From: Trachelipus rathkii
Lineage: Eukaryota; Arthropoda; Malacostraca; Isopoda; Trachelipodidae
DNA: 23,586 bases
Assembly: GCA_015478945.1 (NCBI GenBank)
Contig: JABUQX010126240.1
Span: 20,001 to 43,586, forward strand
Direction of reading: 5' to 3'
Part shown: piece after piece, positions 21,933 through 23,586 of the stretch
Layout: each line of letters starts with the position of its first letter
How positions within the stretch are numbered: position 1 is the first letter of the stretch
Program-made: the position numbers and the translations under genes
The notes under the pieces: generated by a model
Seen by the model: the letters and a program-made list of their open reading frames with translations, nothing else
Databases searched by the model: none
What the model was told of the DNA's origin: nothing

Positions 21933-23189
21933 TACAGACAGGTATACGGTAATAGCGGTTGATACGACGGGGATGTATACAGTAATAGGTTAAGAAATAA
22001 GGTCAGGGTTGAGAGGGTAGTCCAGTTAGGTTAATAAGAGTGGAGTTAGGTCAGGGTTATGAGAAGAGTAGCTGGATACAGTAGGTTGAAGAGTAAGACG
22101 GTCAGGGTTGTGAGTAAGTGATATAGCGGTCAGTAGGTTAGTAAAGGCGGTCATGATATCAGGTGAGTAGAGAGTGCGTCAGTATGTTAAGAAGGCGGCT
22201 TAAGTGATTGAAGAGTAGATTGTCAGGTTAAGCAAGAGAGGGTTTATACAGACGTGTTGATGTAAGTGAGCGTATTCAAGAGTTGACATTAGGGGTGTCA
22301 GGAGGTTACAGATATAGGCGGTCAGGGTTGAAAGAGGGCAGTCTGGTCAAAGGTGGTTGATAAAGGGTACTCAGAAGGTTGTATAGTTTGTTCGTCAGAT
22401 AGGTTGACAAGAAAGCCAGCGGTCAGAGTTGATAGGGGTCAAGCAAACTTATTAGTAGAAGTTAATTCGTGGTTAAGAGAAGGCGATAGTTGAGGTTTGA
22501 AGAGGGCGATCAGCCATGTTGAGAGGTTTATGCAGTGGTTCAAGTTGGTTGAATGAGTGGATTATAGAGTGTCATAAAAGGTTCGGGTACAGCTATAGGT
22601 ATATATTTAAGGGTGCGTGTGTATAGATCAGAGTTTAGAGGGGTGGTCAAATTTGGGTTATCAGCGAAAGAAAGCCAGTAGCCAGTACCCATTTTCCTTA
22701 TGGTTTGAGATGGTGTGGTCTAGATGGGAATTTAATAAAGGCAATCTCAAGATATTGTTGTATTGTAGAGCGCGGTGCGGTGTCAGTTGATCTTAGCCGT
22801 TTATTGGGGTTTTACAAGAAATTCGTCAGTTATGGTTTGAAGATTAGGTGTGGTTTCAGTAAGTGATCTCATTAGAAGAGCGGTGTCCATAAACTTATAG
22901 GGTTGAAGAAGTGGTAATCTAGGTTAACGCAAAGGGATCAAGAAGCACTGGTTGGAGAGGACGCGTGGAAATTCATGCCTGTGTAGAAGGAGGTCAGTAT
23001 TTGATAGTTGAGACAATAAGGGATGGCCTCATGGGTTAGGAGGTGGTCAGGGTTGAAGGGTGGCAGGGTTAGAGACAGCGGTCAGGGGTTGAGAGGTAAG
23101 GTTAGTCAGGCAATGTGTTGGTCTCAGCAGGTCGGTCACAGAAAGAGATCTGCTTAGTATGGGCTGCCATCATCGCTAGGTTAACAGAA
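21933..23189 (+). repeat. Satellite array, TA-peppered and degenerate
   Basis: Immediately after the clean array TA and GTA insertions become common (21940-22620), for example CAGTAGGTTAG near 22130. Between 22665 and 22830 there is little satellite character, and that stretch is T-richer with no recognised feature. Units return at 23035-23100. About 23100-23180 is again non-satellite-like. No gene is visible. Confidence 0.8.
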
Positions 23190-23586
23190 AGGCGTCAGGG
23201 TCAAGAGGGCGGTCAGGGTTGAGATTGTGGTCTGGGTTAAGAAGGCGGTCAGCAGGATTTTCAAGGAGTTTGCAGAGTGGGCGGTGGAGAAGTTGAATAT
23301 GGTGATGGTCAGGTTAAGAAGGGGTAGGGTTGAGAGGTGGTCAGGGTTAAGCAGGCGGTCAGGGTTGAAGAGGGCTGGTCAGATGTTATAGAAGCGCCGG
23401 TCAGGGTTAAGAAGACGGTCAGTGGGTGAGAGGACGGTCATATCGTTTATTATAGTTGTAGATAGAAACTGGATCAGTTTGTAGGTCTAGCTGAGGGTGG
23501 TCAGTGTTAAAGAAAGCAGGGCTACATGTCACCGTAGGTTAAAGAAGGTGGTTCAAGACCGATGTGGTGTAGGATGTGAATACTAC
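23190..23586 (+). repeat. Satellite array running off the window end
   Basis: Readable A and B monomers at 23190-23252, 23310-23365 and 23395-23425, with short interruptions between. It includes a 45-base segment identical to 21431-21475. The array continues to the last base, so its true end is not seen. Confidence 0.88.

Noticed and set aside
1150..23586. Telomeric repeat, because AGGGTTA (part of TTAGGG arrays) occurs in each A monomer
   Set aside because: The telomeric hexamer or pentamer is never tandem; it occurs once per 36 bases within a fixed longer unit.

Overview
This is non-prokaryotic DNA: eukaryotic heterochromatin made of tandem satellite, AT microsatellite blocks and a few short islands of ordinary sequence. 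I find no intact protein gene, rRNA, tRNA, CRISPR array or bacterial-type operon. The host cannot be named from the sequence. AT-rich single-copy DNA, long (TA)n tracts and one island with GC-rich third codon positions would suit an arthropod, perhaps an insect, but this is a low-confidence guess.

About 20 kb of the window is one satellite family. Its unit is an 18-base monomer in two alternating forms that differ by three transitions: A = GGTCAGGGTTAAGAAGGC and B = GGTCAGGGTTGAGAGGGT. Together they give a 36-base A-B dimer. The plus strand of the dimer is G-rich (18 G, 8 A, 7 T, 3 C). Four of its six frames have no stop codon, so most long open frames here are by-products of the repeat.

Layout: 51-479, (TA)n block; 480-1149, AT-rich ordinary sequence with a weak TATA/Inr pair; 1150-3090, satellite with many inserted TA dinucleotides; 3091-9205, very degenerate satellite with one coding-like island at 6611-6750; 9206-9586, ordinary sequence with a coding-like segment; 9587-9878, (TA)n block; 9879-10589, AT-rich ordinary sequence with two related hairpins; 10590-17190, satellite of mixed quality; 17191-17550, AT-rich ordinary sequence; 17551-17756, (TA)n block; 17757-23586, satellite, with the cleanest arrays at 20923-21082, 21415-21932 and 23190-23350.

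The most interesting points are the dimeric satellite itself, which I do not recognise as a named family; its abrupt changes between clean, TA-peppered and shredded states; a 45-base double-variant segment found twice, 1,777 bases apart; and short islands inside the satellite that read like exon fragments. Part of the raggedness could be uncorrected long-read or consensus error, and that must be settled before any small frame is believed.
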